Assembly: GCF_946187255.1 (NCBI RefSeq)
Contig: NZ_CAMHRZ010000004.1
Coordinates: 1-29,939 of the forward strand
Direction: 5' to 3'
DNA length: 29,939 nucleotides
Source of the DNA: an uncultured Ruminococcus sp.
Lineage (GTDB): Bacteria; Bacillota; Clostridia; Oscillospirales; Ruminococcaceae
Shown: positions 1-6,436 of the stretch, piece by piece
Position numbering within the stretch: position 1 is the stretch's first letter
How the letters are laid out: each line of letters begins with the position of its first letter
Position numbers and translations under genes: made by a program
The notes under the pieces: generated by a model
Database searches by the model: none
Seen by the model: only the letters and a program-made list of their open reading frames with translations
What the model was told of the DNA's origin: nothing

Positions 1-822
1 GCTTCGCGTGACGTATACCGCCTTTTCAAGCGTTAGCCTGTATCTCCCGCAGAAGTTCAGCGGTTCATCCAGCCCTGTGCGGGAGGCGGTGGTGTGCGGC
101 GCGTACTCGGTGTTTTCCGCATCGAGCAGCAAGCCCTGGGCACCCTCGAATACTATACTGTCGTATCCGTCCGCGCCCTTGAATATCTCCACCATATCGA
201 GATTACTGCACATCTGCTCCGCGGCGGCGCGGAGGATACTGTCATCGCACAGCATCTCACCGTACTCTCCCAAGTCGGCGGTATCCAGCCTGAGACTTTC
301 CAGCCTTTTCCTGCCGTAGCTGTGCCTTATCTCCCTCATGCGGAGATAAAGCTCCTCCGCCCCGTGAGATAACAGCCATTTCATATCCACTCCGTATCCT
401 GCATGGTTTCGCAAAAAGGCTTCGTATATGCCCATTCCGCAGCTGCCGTGTCTTTTGTCCCCTCTGGAATTTTCCAGCGCCATATTTATGAGCACATCAT
501 CGATGATCGTGGTGCAGGTGCCGCTGCAGGCGAGTATCCTTGGCACATATCCCGCGATACTGCGGAAGTTTTCCGCTTCCTCCGACAGCTTGAACAGATC
601 GGGCATGAAGCTCTCCGCCCACACCGTATCCGCTCTGCGAAAGGAACCCGAACTCAGCTGATGGAAAACGAACCTCCTGCCCTCATTGACCACTGTATGA
701 CCCGCCTGTGCACCGCCGTTGTGGCGGATAACGGCAGTCCTGCCGCCGCACAGTGCGTCTGTCACCAGCCCTTTGCCTTCGTCACCGAAGTTTGCGCCGA
801 TGACCGAGATACAGCGTATCAA
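1..822 (-). CDS. Adenylosuccinate synthetase-like (PurA family) protein, partial (C-terminus beyond window)
   Basis: PurA couples GTP hydrolysis to ligation of aspartate to IMP. Here 274 residues are visible, against about 430 for the family. The N-terminal GANFGDEGKG loop (Asp14, the catalytic Asp13 of E. coli PurA), the NGGAQAGHT segment (His42, the catalytic His41) and FEGAQGLLLD (Gln229, PurA Gln224) are clear. The PurA TTGRGIGP segment reads SCGMGIYE at 127-134, and the region of PurA Arg143 has no matching arginine, so the IMP-phosphate site looks altered. The start is TTG at 822, with GGGAG nine bases upstream; an in-frame stop at 861-859 prevents extension. TTG overlaps the stop of the vWA gene (TTGA), so translation is probably coupled. 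It is the third gene of a minus-strand operon. It is either a divergent PurA or a paralogue with another substrate; the paralogue is favoured because of the altered site and the non-purine neighbours. Confidence 0.8.
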   Translation of the reverse strand, partial: MIRCISVIGANFGDEGKGLVTDALCGGRTAVIRHNGGAQAGHTVVNEGRRFVFHQLSSGSFRRADTVWAESFMPDLFKLSEEAENFRSIAGYVPRILACSGTCTTIIDDVLINMALENSRGDKRHGSCGMGIYEAFLRNHAGYGVDMKWLLSHGAEELYLRMREIRHSYGRKRLESLRLDTADLGEYGEMLCDDSILRAAAEQMCSNLDMVEIFKGADGYDSIVFEGAQGLLLDAENTEYAPHTTASRTGLDEPLNFCGRYRLTLEKAVYVTRS

Positions 823-1715
823 AAGCTGATGCTCCCGCTCTTGTCCTCTAATTTGAGGTCACTCAGGGACTCCGCAATGGTGGGGCGGAACTTTTCGTCC
901 CAGTTTTTCAGCACTTCATCCATAGTCTTCCCGCTGTGCATCAGCAGTGCGCTGACGATCACCTCGGGTATCAGCTCGATGTTGCGGGGGGATATCCTCA
1001 TTACTCTGCCGGGAAGTGCGCTGCCGATATTCTGGGGCACGGAGTTGCTGTGTGAGGTTATGTGGATGTGGAAAAGCTCATATTTTTCCGAAGCCATCTC
1101 AGCCAGTTCTTCGATAGTATACATCTTGCCGCTGTCGGAGAACACCCTTTTTATATCCTGTGCAGATATGGTCTTGTGGCTCTCGGCATCACCTATAGTG
1201 AATATATACCCCTTTTTGCCGCGCTTCCTGAAACAGTCGGTCACGGTGTGCTTTGCGGCAAAATACCACAGCAGCGGGTAATCCTCAGGGGAGTCGCCGC
1301 CCCTGCCCTCCAGCCACAGATCCATAAGCTGCTCGGCTATCCTTATATCGCTTTCAAACTGTGTTACCTGCAAGGGTGCGTCATCCACAACGTCACCCAT
1401 AGCGGCGAACATTATCTGCGGGTCGCTGACGGGCTTTGTGGAAAACAGCTTCATCATCGTTTCGTTAAGACCGTTCTTTGCTATCTCCGCCGCCAGGTAG
1501 CCCATTGAGCCCGTAACGTCCAGCCCGAGGATTATCGGAGTAGACTCGGGGTGGTCGGGGTTGTCCCATGCTTCGCGCACATTGATGTACTTAGGGTCAA
1601 ATTTCGGGTCCATCTTGGTCTTCTTGAATATGTCCCTGTCGTTTGAATGTTCGCTGATCTTTCTGCTGTCCTTCAGTTTAGCCCAGTCCGAGCTGGTATA
1701 GCTTCCGCATCCCAT
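819..1715 (-). CDS. von Willebrand factor A (vWA) domain protein
   Basis: This 298-residue protein has a vWA fold starting near residue 60. The metal-ion-dependent adhesion site reads DVTGS at 66-70 (family DxSxS or DxTGS). A GRGGDSPED loop follows at 138-146, a form common in vWA domains that partner kinases, and FTIGDAES at 172-179 supplies a later metal-site aspartate. No signal peptide or membrane segment is seen, so it should be cytoplasmic. The start at 1715 has AAAGGAAG seven bases upstream. It lies 16 bases after the zinc-ribbon pseudokinase gene, and its stop overlaps the start of the PurA-like gene, which marks one operon. Such domains usually bind a protein partner through Mg2+. 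Here the partner is inferred to be the pseudokinase or the PurA-like enzyme. Residues 1-55 contain a conserved-looking basic stretch of unknown role. Confidence 0.85.
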   Translation of the reverse strand: MGCGSYTSSDWAKLKDSRKISEHSNDRDIFKKTKMDPKFDPKYINVREAWDNPDHPESTPIILGLDVTGSMGYLAAEIAKNGLNETMMKLFSTKPVSDPQIMFAAMGDVVDDAPLQVTQFESDIRIAEQLMDLWLEGRGGDSPEDYPLLWYFAAKHTVTDCFRKRGKKGYIFTIGDAESHKTISAQDIKRVFSDSGKMYTIEELAEMASEKYELFHIHITSHSNSVPQNIGSALPGRVMRISPRNIELIPEVIVSALLMHSGKTMDEVLKNWDEKFRPTIAESLSDLKLEDKSGSISF

Positions 1716-1731
1716 AGTATTACTTCCTTTC

Positions 1732-2625
1732 TTATATCTTTATATCCGTCAGATCCAGCTTGTGGAATCTTCTTCCGCCGAAGCCCTTTTCTATGACCGC
1801 ATCCCAGTCCTCAAAATCCTTGTAGGCATCGGGCAGGGGAGTCTTGTCGAGGAAATCGATGAATTCCTTCGGTGCGTCCTTTATCTCGCTGCCCATCAGC
1901 CGCTTTATGGTACGCCGCATCATGGCGAGGTCGGTGCTGCCGCTGCCCTTGACGGCGTTTTCCCAGCCGCCGATCAGGTAAAGTTCATGGGTGCCCGCGT
2001 TGATGAACAATTCATCCAGAGCGATAGCGCCGTGAATAACGCCGCTGTACTCCATCACACAGCAGAGGTTCTCCAGTCGGGAGACTATCCATGCTGCGTG
2101 GGCGGGGTCAAGGCTTCCGAAAGCGCCAAGCGGGAAAACAGTTTCCGGCTTTGATACTGCCAGCATGGTCTTTCCGTTTTTAAGTGCATATCTCCCTGTT
2201 ATCACGGGGAAATACTGTGCCAGGTCGCGCACATCCGCAGAGGGGTAGCAAAGCAGCTTCACGCCCTGTGCGAACCTTTCGGCGCGGTCGCCCTCAAAGA
2301 CGAATATCACGTTGTTGCGTGCGGTGTAGCATTCCACGCCGCTGCGCTCCGACTTATATATGTAAGCTATGTTTATCTCGCTGCCGTTTTCGGCGGAAAG
2401 GCTTATGCTTGAAGAGTGCTGCCACAGTCTTTCCGTATCCTCGCCCGCCACTGTGCGGTTGGCTACGCAGCTGAGGTAATACAGCATATTGTATCTGAAC
2501 TCGCGGTATTCTTTCAGCTCCTTATCGGAGAAATTGAACTTGGAGTCACAATAGCTGCAAAGCAGGTCACCGCTGCGGTTCACGGACAATTCGCCGTCGC
2601 AGTTGGGACATTTGAAATTAAGCAT
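1732..2625 (-). CDS. Zinc-ribbon protein with degenerate kinase-like C-terminal domain
   Basis: This 297-residue protein opens with a zinc ribbon (Cys6, Cys9, Cys23, Cys26). Residues about 120-245 resemble a protein kinase lobe: PLGAFGSLDPAHAAWIVSRL looks like the segment after the hinge, and VIHGAIALDELFI at 196-208 aligns with the kinase catalytic loop (HRDxKPxN). The catalytic Asp is Ala200, the Asn is Glu205, and the DFG motif is IGG at 218-220, so phosphotransfer is unlikely. The start at 2625 is preferred over upstream ATGs because AAAGGA lies nine bases before it and because the upstream reading frame overlaps the promoter (2659-2687). It is first in an operon with the vWA and PurA-like genes. 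The kinase resemblance is by eye and moderate; the zinc ribbon is certain. Confidence 0.7.
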   Translation of the reverse strand: MLNFKCPNCDGELSVNRSGDLLCSYCDSKFNFSDKELKEYREFRYNMLYYLSCVANRTVAGEDTERLWQHSSSISLSAENGSEINIAYIYKSERSGVECYTARNNVIFVFEGDRAERFAQGVKLLCYPSADVRDLAQYFPVITGRYALKNGKTMLAVSKPETVFPLGAFGSLDPAHAAWIVSRLENLCCVMEYSGVIHGAIALDELFINAGTHELYLIGGWENAVKGSGSTDLAMMRRTIKRLMGSEIKDAPKEFIDFLDKTPLPDAYKDFEDWDAVIEKGFGGRRFHKLDLTDIKI

Positions 2626-2658
2626 ACAGATCATTCCTTTCCCGATGATAGTAGTAAT

Positions 2659-2687
2659 ATTATACCACATTTGTCCGAAAATGTAAA
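2659..2687 (-). promoter_or_regulatory. Promoter of the pseudokinase-vWA-PurA-like operon
   Basis: On the minus strand a TTTACA -35 (2687-2682), a 17-base spacer and TATAAT (2664-2659) preceded by TGG (extended -10) are seen. The inferred transcription start is near 2652, giving a leader of about 26 bases before the ATG at 2625. Confidence 0.8.
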
Positions 2688-2743
2688 GCATTTGTGAAGT
2701 GAATCTGTCGAAATGGTTTCATATTGGCTGTGCTGTTGATCTT

Positions 2744-2774
2744 GTCGCGTAAACCGCGTGCTTTGGTTCGCGAC
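2744..2774. repeat. Imperfect hairpin in the gap between two minus-strand transcripts
   Basis: GTCGCG plus AACC on the left pairs with GGTT plus CGCGAC on the right, with a two-base bulge and a nine-base loop. No T run follows on either strand, so it is not an obvious terminator. It sits between the terminator of the zinc-finger gene and the promoter of the next operon. Function unknown. Nothing else is seen in 2692-2850. Confidence 0.4.
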
Positions 2775-2850
2775 TTAGTTTGTTATGTGCGTTTGTTTGC
2801 TGCCGCGATGCTTTTCTATGCGTTTTGTCTCCTTGGCAGTTCACGCGGGT

Positions 2851-2883
2851 AAAATAAAAAGCTGCCGCAAATTTTGCAGCAGC
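2851..2883 (-). terminator. Intrinsic terminator of the zinc-finger membrane protein gene
   Basis: On the minus strand an 11-base-pair stem (GCTGCTGCAAA with TTTGCGGCAGC, one G-U wobble) is followed by TTTTTATTTT. The wobble pairs only in minus-strand RNA, which fixes the orientation. It begins about ten bases after the stop codon. Confidence 0.85.
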
Positions 2884-2893
2884 CTTATATCGT

Positions 2894-3928
2894 TTAATCG
2901 ATAGGTTTATTCGAGTACCTGAATGTCTTATAGGTGATACCGTCGCCTATCGACAGCTTCGACCATTCGGACAGACTGTATTCGAGCTTTTGAGTATTGC
3001 CCTTCGCGTCTTTAAAGACCGCGTAGTATTTCTCGCTTCTGTCGCCCTCACGCTTATCACCGATCTTCGGGGGATTTACCTGTGTCGGTAGCCCCGTTTC
3101 ATTCCAGTAAGGGGACTGATCTTTACCGCTTGACGGTGAATCGGATACCTTCGTCCATTTATCTATGTCGTAGTAGTACTTCGTCCTGTACACAGGTTCG
3201 GAGCGGTATACAGGTTCTTCGTATGTCTTGGTCTCATATTCCGTTCTGTATCGCGGCACCCTCTCCTCTTCAAACTGCCCGTTGCCAAGATCCCTGCGCT
3301 CGATATCATATCCGTCCTGTACCTGTTTTGCTACTTTTTTGGTCTTCTTTTCGTAGTGGTCGAGTACCTGGTTGTAGTGGTGTACCTCTTCTTTGGTATA
3401 ATGCAGGTTCGCATTATTCGGCAGTGACCAGTCGTCTTCTTCAACGTTCTTATATTCCTCAATGTTGATATTGCGTTCCCATTCAAAGCTTTCAATGTTC
3501 GCCGTTCTCGTTATCGGCGTTAAGAACCATGCAAGAAACGCCAGTAAAAGCGCGATGACACCGTAAAATCTCAGTTTCTTGATGATTTTTTGCTTTCTTC
3601 TCTTGGCGAGGTAGGCAGGATCAGGCTCGTATTCGGGCTCCGGCGTGAGTGCGCTGAAATAATCGCGCTGTGCTTCTTCCCTGGGTGAGCCGCAGTTGTG
3701 GCAGTGATCGTAGAACGAAAGGTTCTGAGCATCGCAGTACTCACATATCCAGTTGGCATCGTCATTTACTTCACTTTGCTCGACTTCCTCCCGCACGCCC
3801 TCTTTCACATAAAACTGCGTTCCGGGAAGTACAGGTGCGCCGCAGTGGGGGCAGTTCTGGTTATCACCGCGAATGCCTTTGCTGTCGCAGTAGGGGCAGT
3901 CCCAGTAGCCCCATATATGATTTCCCAA
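2894..3928 (-). CDS. Membrane-anchored protein with two RanBP2-like zinc fingers
   Basis: 344 residues. Two N-terminal zinc fingers precede a membrane segment. The first has Trp9 and Cys11, 14, 26 and 29. The second has Trp60 and Cys62, 65, 76 and 79 with Asn69, and matches W-x-C-x2-C-x3-N-x6-C-x2-C, the RanBP2-type pattern. A single transmembrane helix lies at about 119-139 after a lysine- and arginine-rich stretch, so the fingers should be cytoplasmic. The outside part is charged and tyrosine-rich, with repeated Y-x-EPVYR and Y-x-TKYYY elements near 230-260. The start is TTG at 3928, with GAGGTG six bases upstream; a longer frame would begin inside the -35 box. It has its own promoter and terminator and lies upstream of the pseudokinase operon on the same strand. 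Function unknown; the fingers may bind RNA, ubiquitin-like folds or proteins. Confidence 0.8.
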   Translation of the reverse strand: MGNHIWGYWDCPYCDSKGIRGDNQNCPHCGAPVLPGTQFYVKEGVREEVEQSEVNDDANWICEYCDAQNLSFYDHCHNCGSPREEAQRDYFSALTPEPEYEPDPAYLAKRRKQKIIKKLRFYGVIALLLAFLAWFLTPITRTANIESFEWERNINIEEYKNVEEDDWSLPNNANLHYTKEEVHHYNQVLDHYEKKTKKVAKQVQDGYDIERRDLGNGQFEEERVPRYRTEYETKTYEEPVYRSEPVYRTKYYYDIDKWTKVSDSPSSGKDQSPYWNETGLPTQVNPPKIGDKREGDRSEKYYAVFKDAKGNTQKLEYSLSEWSKLSIGDGITYKTFRYSNKPID

Positions 3929-3959
3929 TAAGATCACCTCAAATTTGGATTTTGAAATG

Positions 3960-3988
3960 ATTATAACACGCCGCCGCCGATTTGTCAA
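3960..3988 (-). promoter_or_regulatory. Consensus promoter of the zinc-finger membrane protein gene
   Basis: On the minus strand a perfect TTGACA (3988-3983), a 17-base GC-rich spacer and a perfect TATAAT (3965-3960) are seen. The inferred transcription start near 3953 lies 25 bases before the TTG start. Confidence 0.9.
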
Positions 3989-4094
3989 CGTATATGATCC
4001 TCTTGTGCGCGGAGCCCTGCGCTCATTGGCATGGCACTGTCAAAATATACAAAATCGGTATACAATAAAGGCGAAATTTATATACGAGTTAGTC

Positions 4095-4123
4095 TTGACA
4101 AAATGTACTTAATATGCGATAAT
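4095..4123 (+). promoter_or_regulatory. Promoter of the rubrerythrin gene
   Basis: TTGACA (4095-4100), a 17-base spacer and GATAAT (4118-4123). Transcription should begin near 4130, just at the palindrome AGACTATTGTCT (4131-4142), which may be an operator. The gene starts 80 bases further on. Confidence 0.85.
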
Positions 4124-4209
4124 CTATTAAAGACTATTGTCTGACGTAAACAATTCGTCCGATGGATACGCTGTCGGGCGCGATCTTTATACATAAGGAG
4201 GACAAAAAG

Positions 4210-4758
4210 ATGAAAAAGTTTGTATGTACGATATGCGGTTATATCTATGAGGGCGAGGCTGCTCCCGAGAAGTGCCCCCAGTGCAACGCACCCGCTTCCA
4301 AGTTCGATGAGCTGAAAGAGGCTGCTGAGCTGACATGGGCTGATGAGCACAGAGTAGGCATCGCACAGGGTCTCGATCCCGAGATCGTTGCAGGTCTCAA
4401 GGAGAATTTCAACGGCGAATGTTCTGAGGTAGGTATGTATCTGGCAATGGCAAGAGTTGCATACAGAGAGGGCTATCCCGAAGTAGGTCTGTACTACGAG
4501 AAGGCAGCATGGGAAGAGGCTGAGCACGCAGCAAAGTTCGCTGAGCTGCTGGGCGAGGTAGTTACACCCTCCACCAAGAAGAACCTGGAAATGAGATATA
4601 TGGCTGAGAACGGTGCCTGCGAGGGCAAGATGAAGCTGGCTAGAAAGGCTAAGGAACTGGGCTATGACGCTGTACACGATACCGTACACGAGATGGCTAA
4701 GGACGAAGCAAGACACGGCTGCGGCTTCAAGGGACTTTATGACAGATATTTCAAGTAA
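4210..4758 (+). CDS. rbr: Reverse rubrerythrin (rubredoxin domain N-terminal)
   Basis: Rubrerythrins reduce hydrogen peroxide to water in anaerobes with electrons from NAD(P)H through rubredoxin-type carriers. In this 182-residue protein the rubredoxin-like FeS4 domain comes first (Cys6, Cys9, Cys22, Cys25) and the ferritin-like di-iron domain second. Its iron ligands include Glu70 or Glu73, the ExxH at Glu103-His106 and the ExxH at Glu166-His169. This order is the reverse of classical rubrerythrin and matches the peroxide- and oxygen-induced revRbr of clostridia in layout and length. The start at 4210 follows AAGGAGG by eight bases; an upstream in-frame ATG at 4162 lacks such a site. It is monocistronic, with a consensus promoter and a strong terminator. 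Codon choice (AAG, CTG, GTA) suggests high expression. Cytoplasmic. Confidence 0.95.
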   Translation: MKKFVCTICGYIYEGEAAPEKCPQCNAPASKFDELKEAAELTWADEHRVGIAQGLDPEIVAGLKENFNGECSEVGMYLAMARVAYREGYPEVGLYYEKAAWEEAEHAAKFAELLGEVVTPSTKKNLEMRYMAENGACEGKMKLARKAKELGYDAVHDTVHEMAKDEARHGCGFKGLYDRYFK

Positions 4759-4771
4759 TTGAGTATAATGG

Positions 4772-4804
4772 CAGGACTGTTGTGTGTGCAGCAGTCCTGT
4801 TTTT
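4772..4804 (+). terminator. Intrinsic terminator of the rubrerythrin gene
   Basis: An 11-base-pair stem (CAGGACTGTTG with CAGCAGTCCTG, one G-U pair) with a six-base loop is followed by TTTTT, 14 bases after the stop codon. Confidence 0.9.
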
Positions 4805-4868
4805 GTATTGTTAAAACATTTTTTTAGTTAAAAAACGCGGTTTTGTGATGATAATTTACAAATTAATA

Positions 4869-4897
4869 ATTAAATCCGCTGAGATGTGTGGTATAAT
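4869..4897 (+). promoter_or_regulatory. Extended -10 promoter for the sensor and solute-binding protein genes
   Basis: TGGTATAAT with TATAAT at 4892-4897 forms an extended -10. The -35 position 17 bases upstream reads ATTAAA, which is poor. Transcription would start near 4904 and give a 60-base leader. Confidence 0.6.
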
Positions 4898-4963
4898 ATA
4901 TCTGTATAAGTATAAGTTGACCTGCCAAGTGCAGTTCAAAGCTATTGCTGTGAGGTAAAGAAA

Positions 4964-6436
4964 TTGGAAAATGACGGTAAAAAGCAGGCAAAACATTCAA
5001 ACCGTGCAATGGTGATCGTTTTGTTGGTCGTGATGGTTGTAATATGTGCTGTCAGCCTTAGCTATACAGGTTATATGCATTACGATATGCAGCTGGAAAA
5101 CGAAGCCGGGCTGCTGAAGGCTTCCGCCGAACAGTCAGCAGCAGGATTGGATATGCATTTTGCCAAGCTCGAAGATGCCTGCGTCACTCTGATAGCCGAT
5201 GAGGATCAGATGAGTTTTGACGCAGCGGATTTTACGAAAAGTGAATACGAAAGATCGCGTGAGCTGACGAAGGTGAAAAAGTCGGTGATGGCACTGAGCC
5301 TTATCGATAACTACTGCGATTTCACACTGCTGTACCGCAATGATGTGGCAGCGGGAAAACTCTCCGACGGCACAAGGGAGATGCTGTGCAACGATGACGG
5401 CGAGCTCTACCCCGTACTGAAAGAGCTGCTGGGTGACCAAAAGAGAATATGGCTGACGGGCGTAGACGGTGCCAGTGACAGAGTATACTATATCAGTCAG
5501 GCGAATGACCGCACCCTGTTTCTCGGCGGATTTTATACCGAAGAACTGAGGTATATGGTGTCGGCGGCTGAAAAGATAGGGAATTCAAGGTTCATCCTTA
5601 CGGACAGCAGTGATAATATCATAATGACCATAAATACTGCCGATACCGAACTGGAGCCCGAGAAGCAGATGCCTGAAAGGTATGCTTCCATAAGCGACAA
5701 GTCGGTGCAGGCGGGCGCTGTCCTCGATAACGGCTGGAAGGTCGTTATAATACAGGATATGACTTCCACCTACGAGGTATACAAGAAGCTGTCGCTGGAA
5801 ATGGCAGTACTGCTGGTACTTGCTATGGCGGCAATGATGGTGATAATACTGCTGAACTTCAAGAACGAGCCTGCATTCGGCGGAGTATCGGTACTTGCGC
5901 CCGAAGTGGATATGCTGACGGGTATCACGAACGCCGAAGAAGCCGAAAACAAGGCGGCTGACAGGCTGGAGACCTGCGTATCGGGCTCCACGTTCATGCT
6001 GGCGCTGGTAAGGATAACCAATCTGCGTGAAATGGAAGCCAAGTTCGGAAGATCGGGCTATAACGGCTCGATAATAAAGACATATCGCGGACTGGCGGTA
6101 TTCTTCGGGACAGATTCACCCGATTCAAAGAATATAGTCGGCAGGATGAGCGACGGCGAGTTCCTGGTCATTGCGGATTATACGCAGTACGATCTTTTCA
6201 AGGCAAATGACGAACTCAGGAACGGGCTGGTCCAGCTGAGTGAAGCGATGAATCTCGTAAAGCTGGCGGATGACGGCGATATACATATATGTATAGGTGC
6301 CGCTGTATATCCGCATAACAGTACGGATTATGACGAGCTTTACAGCATGGCAGAAAAAGCTCTTGCCGAAGCTGAAAAGGATGACGAGCGCAACTACGCT
6401 ATGTATAAGAAAGAAAAGGGTACACACAAATGGTAA
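4964..6436 (+). CDS. Membrane sensor with degenerate GGDEF domain
   Basis: 490 residues. One transmembrane helix at 15-36, an outside sensor region at about 37-275 (Cache-like by layout, not by a motif I can prove), a second helix at about 277-298, then a GGDEF-fold domain from about 314 to 482. The DxLTG motif is kept at 316-320, but the active loop is SDGEF at 396-400 instead of GGDEF, and the metal-binding aspartate before it is replaced (LALVRITNL at 346-354). It should not make cyclic di-GMP and may bind nucleotide or only signal. The start is TTG at 4964 with GAGGT seven bases upstream. Its last seven bases overlap the solute-binding lipoprotein gene, so the two are translated together and probably work as a receptor pair. 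Confidence 0.8.
   Translation: MENDGKKQAKHSNRAMVIVLLVVMVVICAVSLSYTGYMHYDMQLENEAGLLKASAEQSAAGLDMHFAKLEDACVTLIADEDQMSFDAADFTKSEYERSRELTKVKKSVMALSLIDNYCDFTLLYRNDVAAGKLSDGTREMLCNDDGELYPVLKELLGDQKRIWLTGVDGASDRVYYISQANDRTLFLGGFYTEELRYMVSAAEKIGNSRFILTDSSDNIIMTINTADTELEPEKQMPERYASISDKSVQAGAVLDNGWKVVIIQDMTSTYEVYKKLSLEMAVLLVLAMAAMMVIILLNFKNEPAFGGVSVLAPEVDMLTGITNAEEAENKAADRLETCVSGSTFMLALVRITNLREMEAKFGRSGYNGSIIKTYRGLAVFFGTDSPDSKNIVGRMSDGEFLVIADYTQYDLFKANDELRNGLVQLSEAMNLVKLADDGDIHICIGAAVYPHNSTDYDELYSMAEKALAEAEKDDERNYAMYKKEKGTHKW

Noticed and set aside
403..1281. Long plus-strand open frame (292 codons) opposite the PurA-like and vWA genes
   Set aside because: It is antisense to two genes with clear motifs, has low-complexity content and no ribosome binding site.
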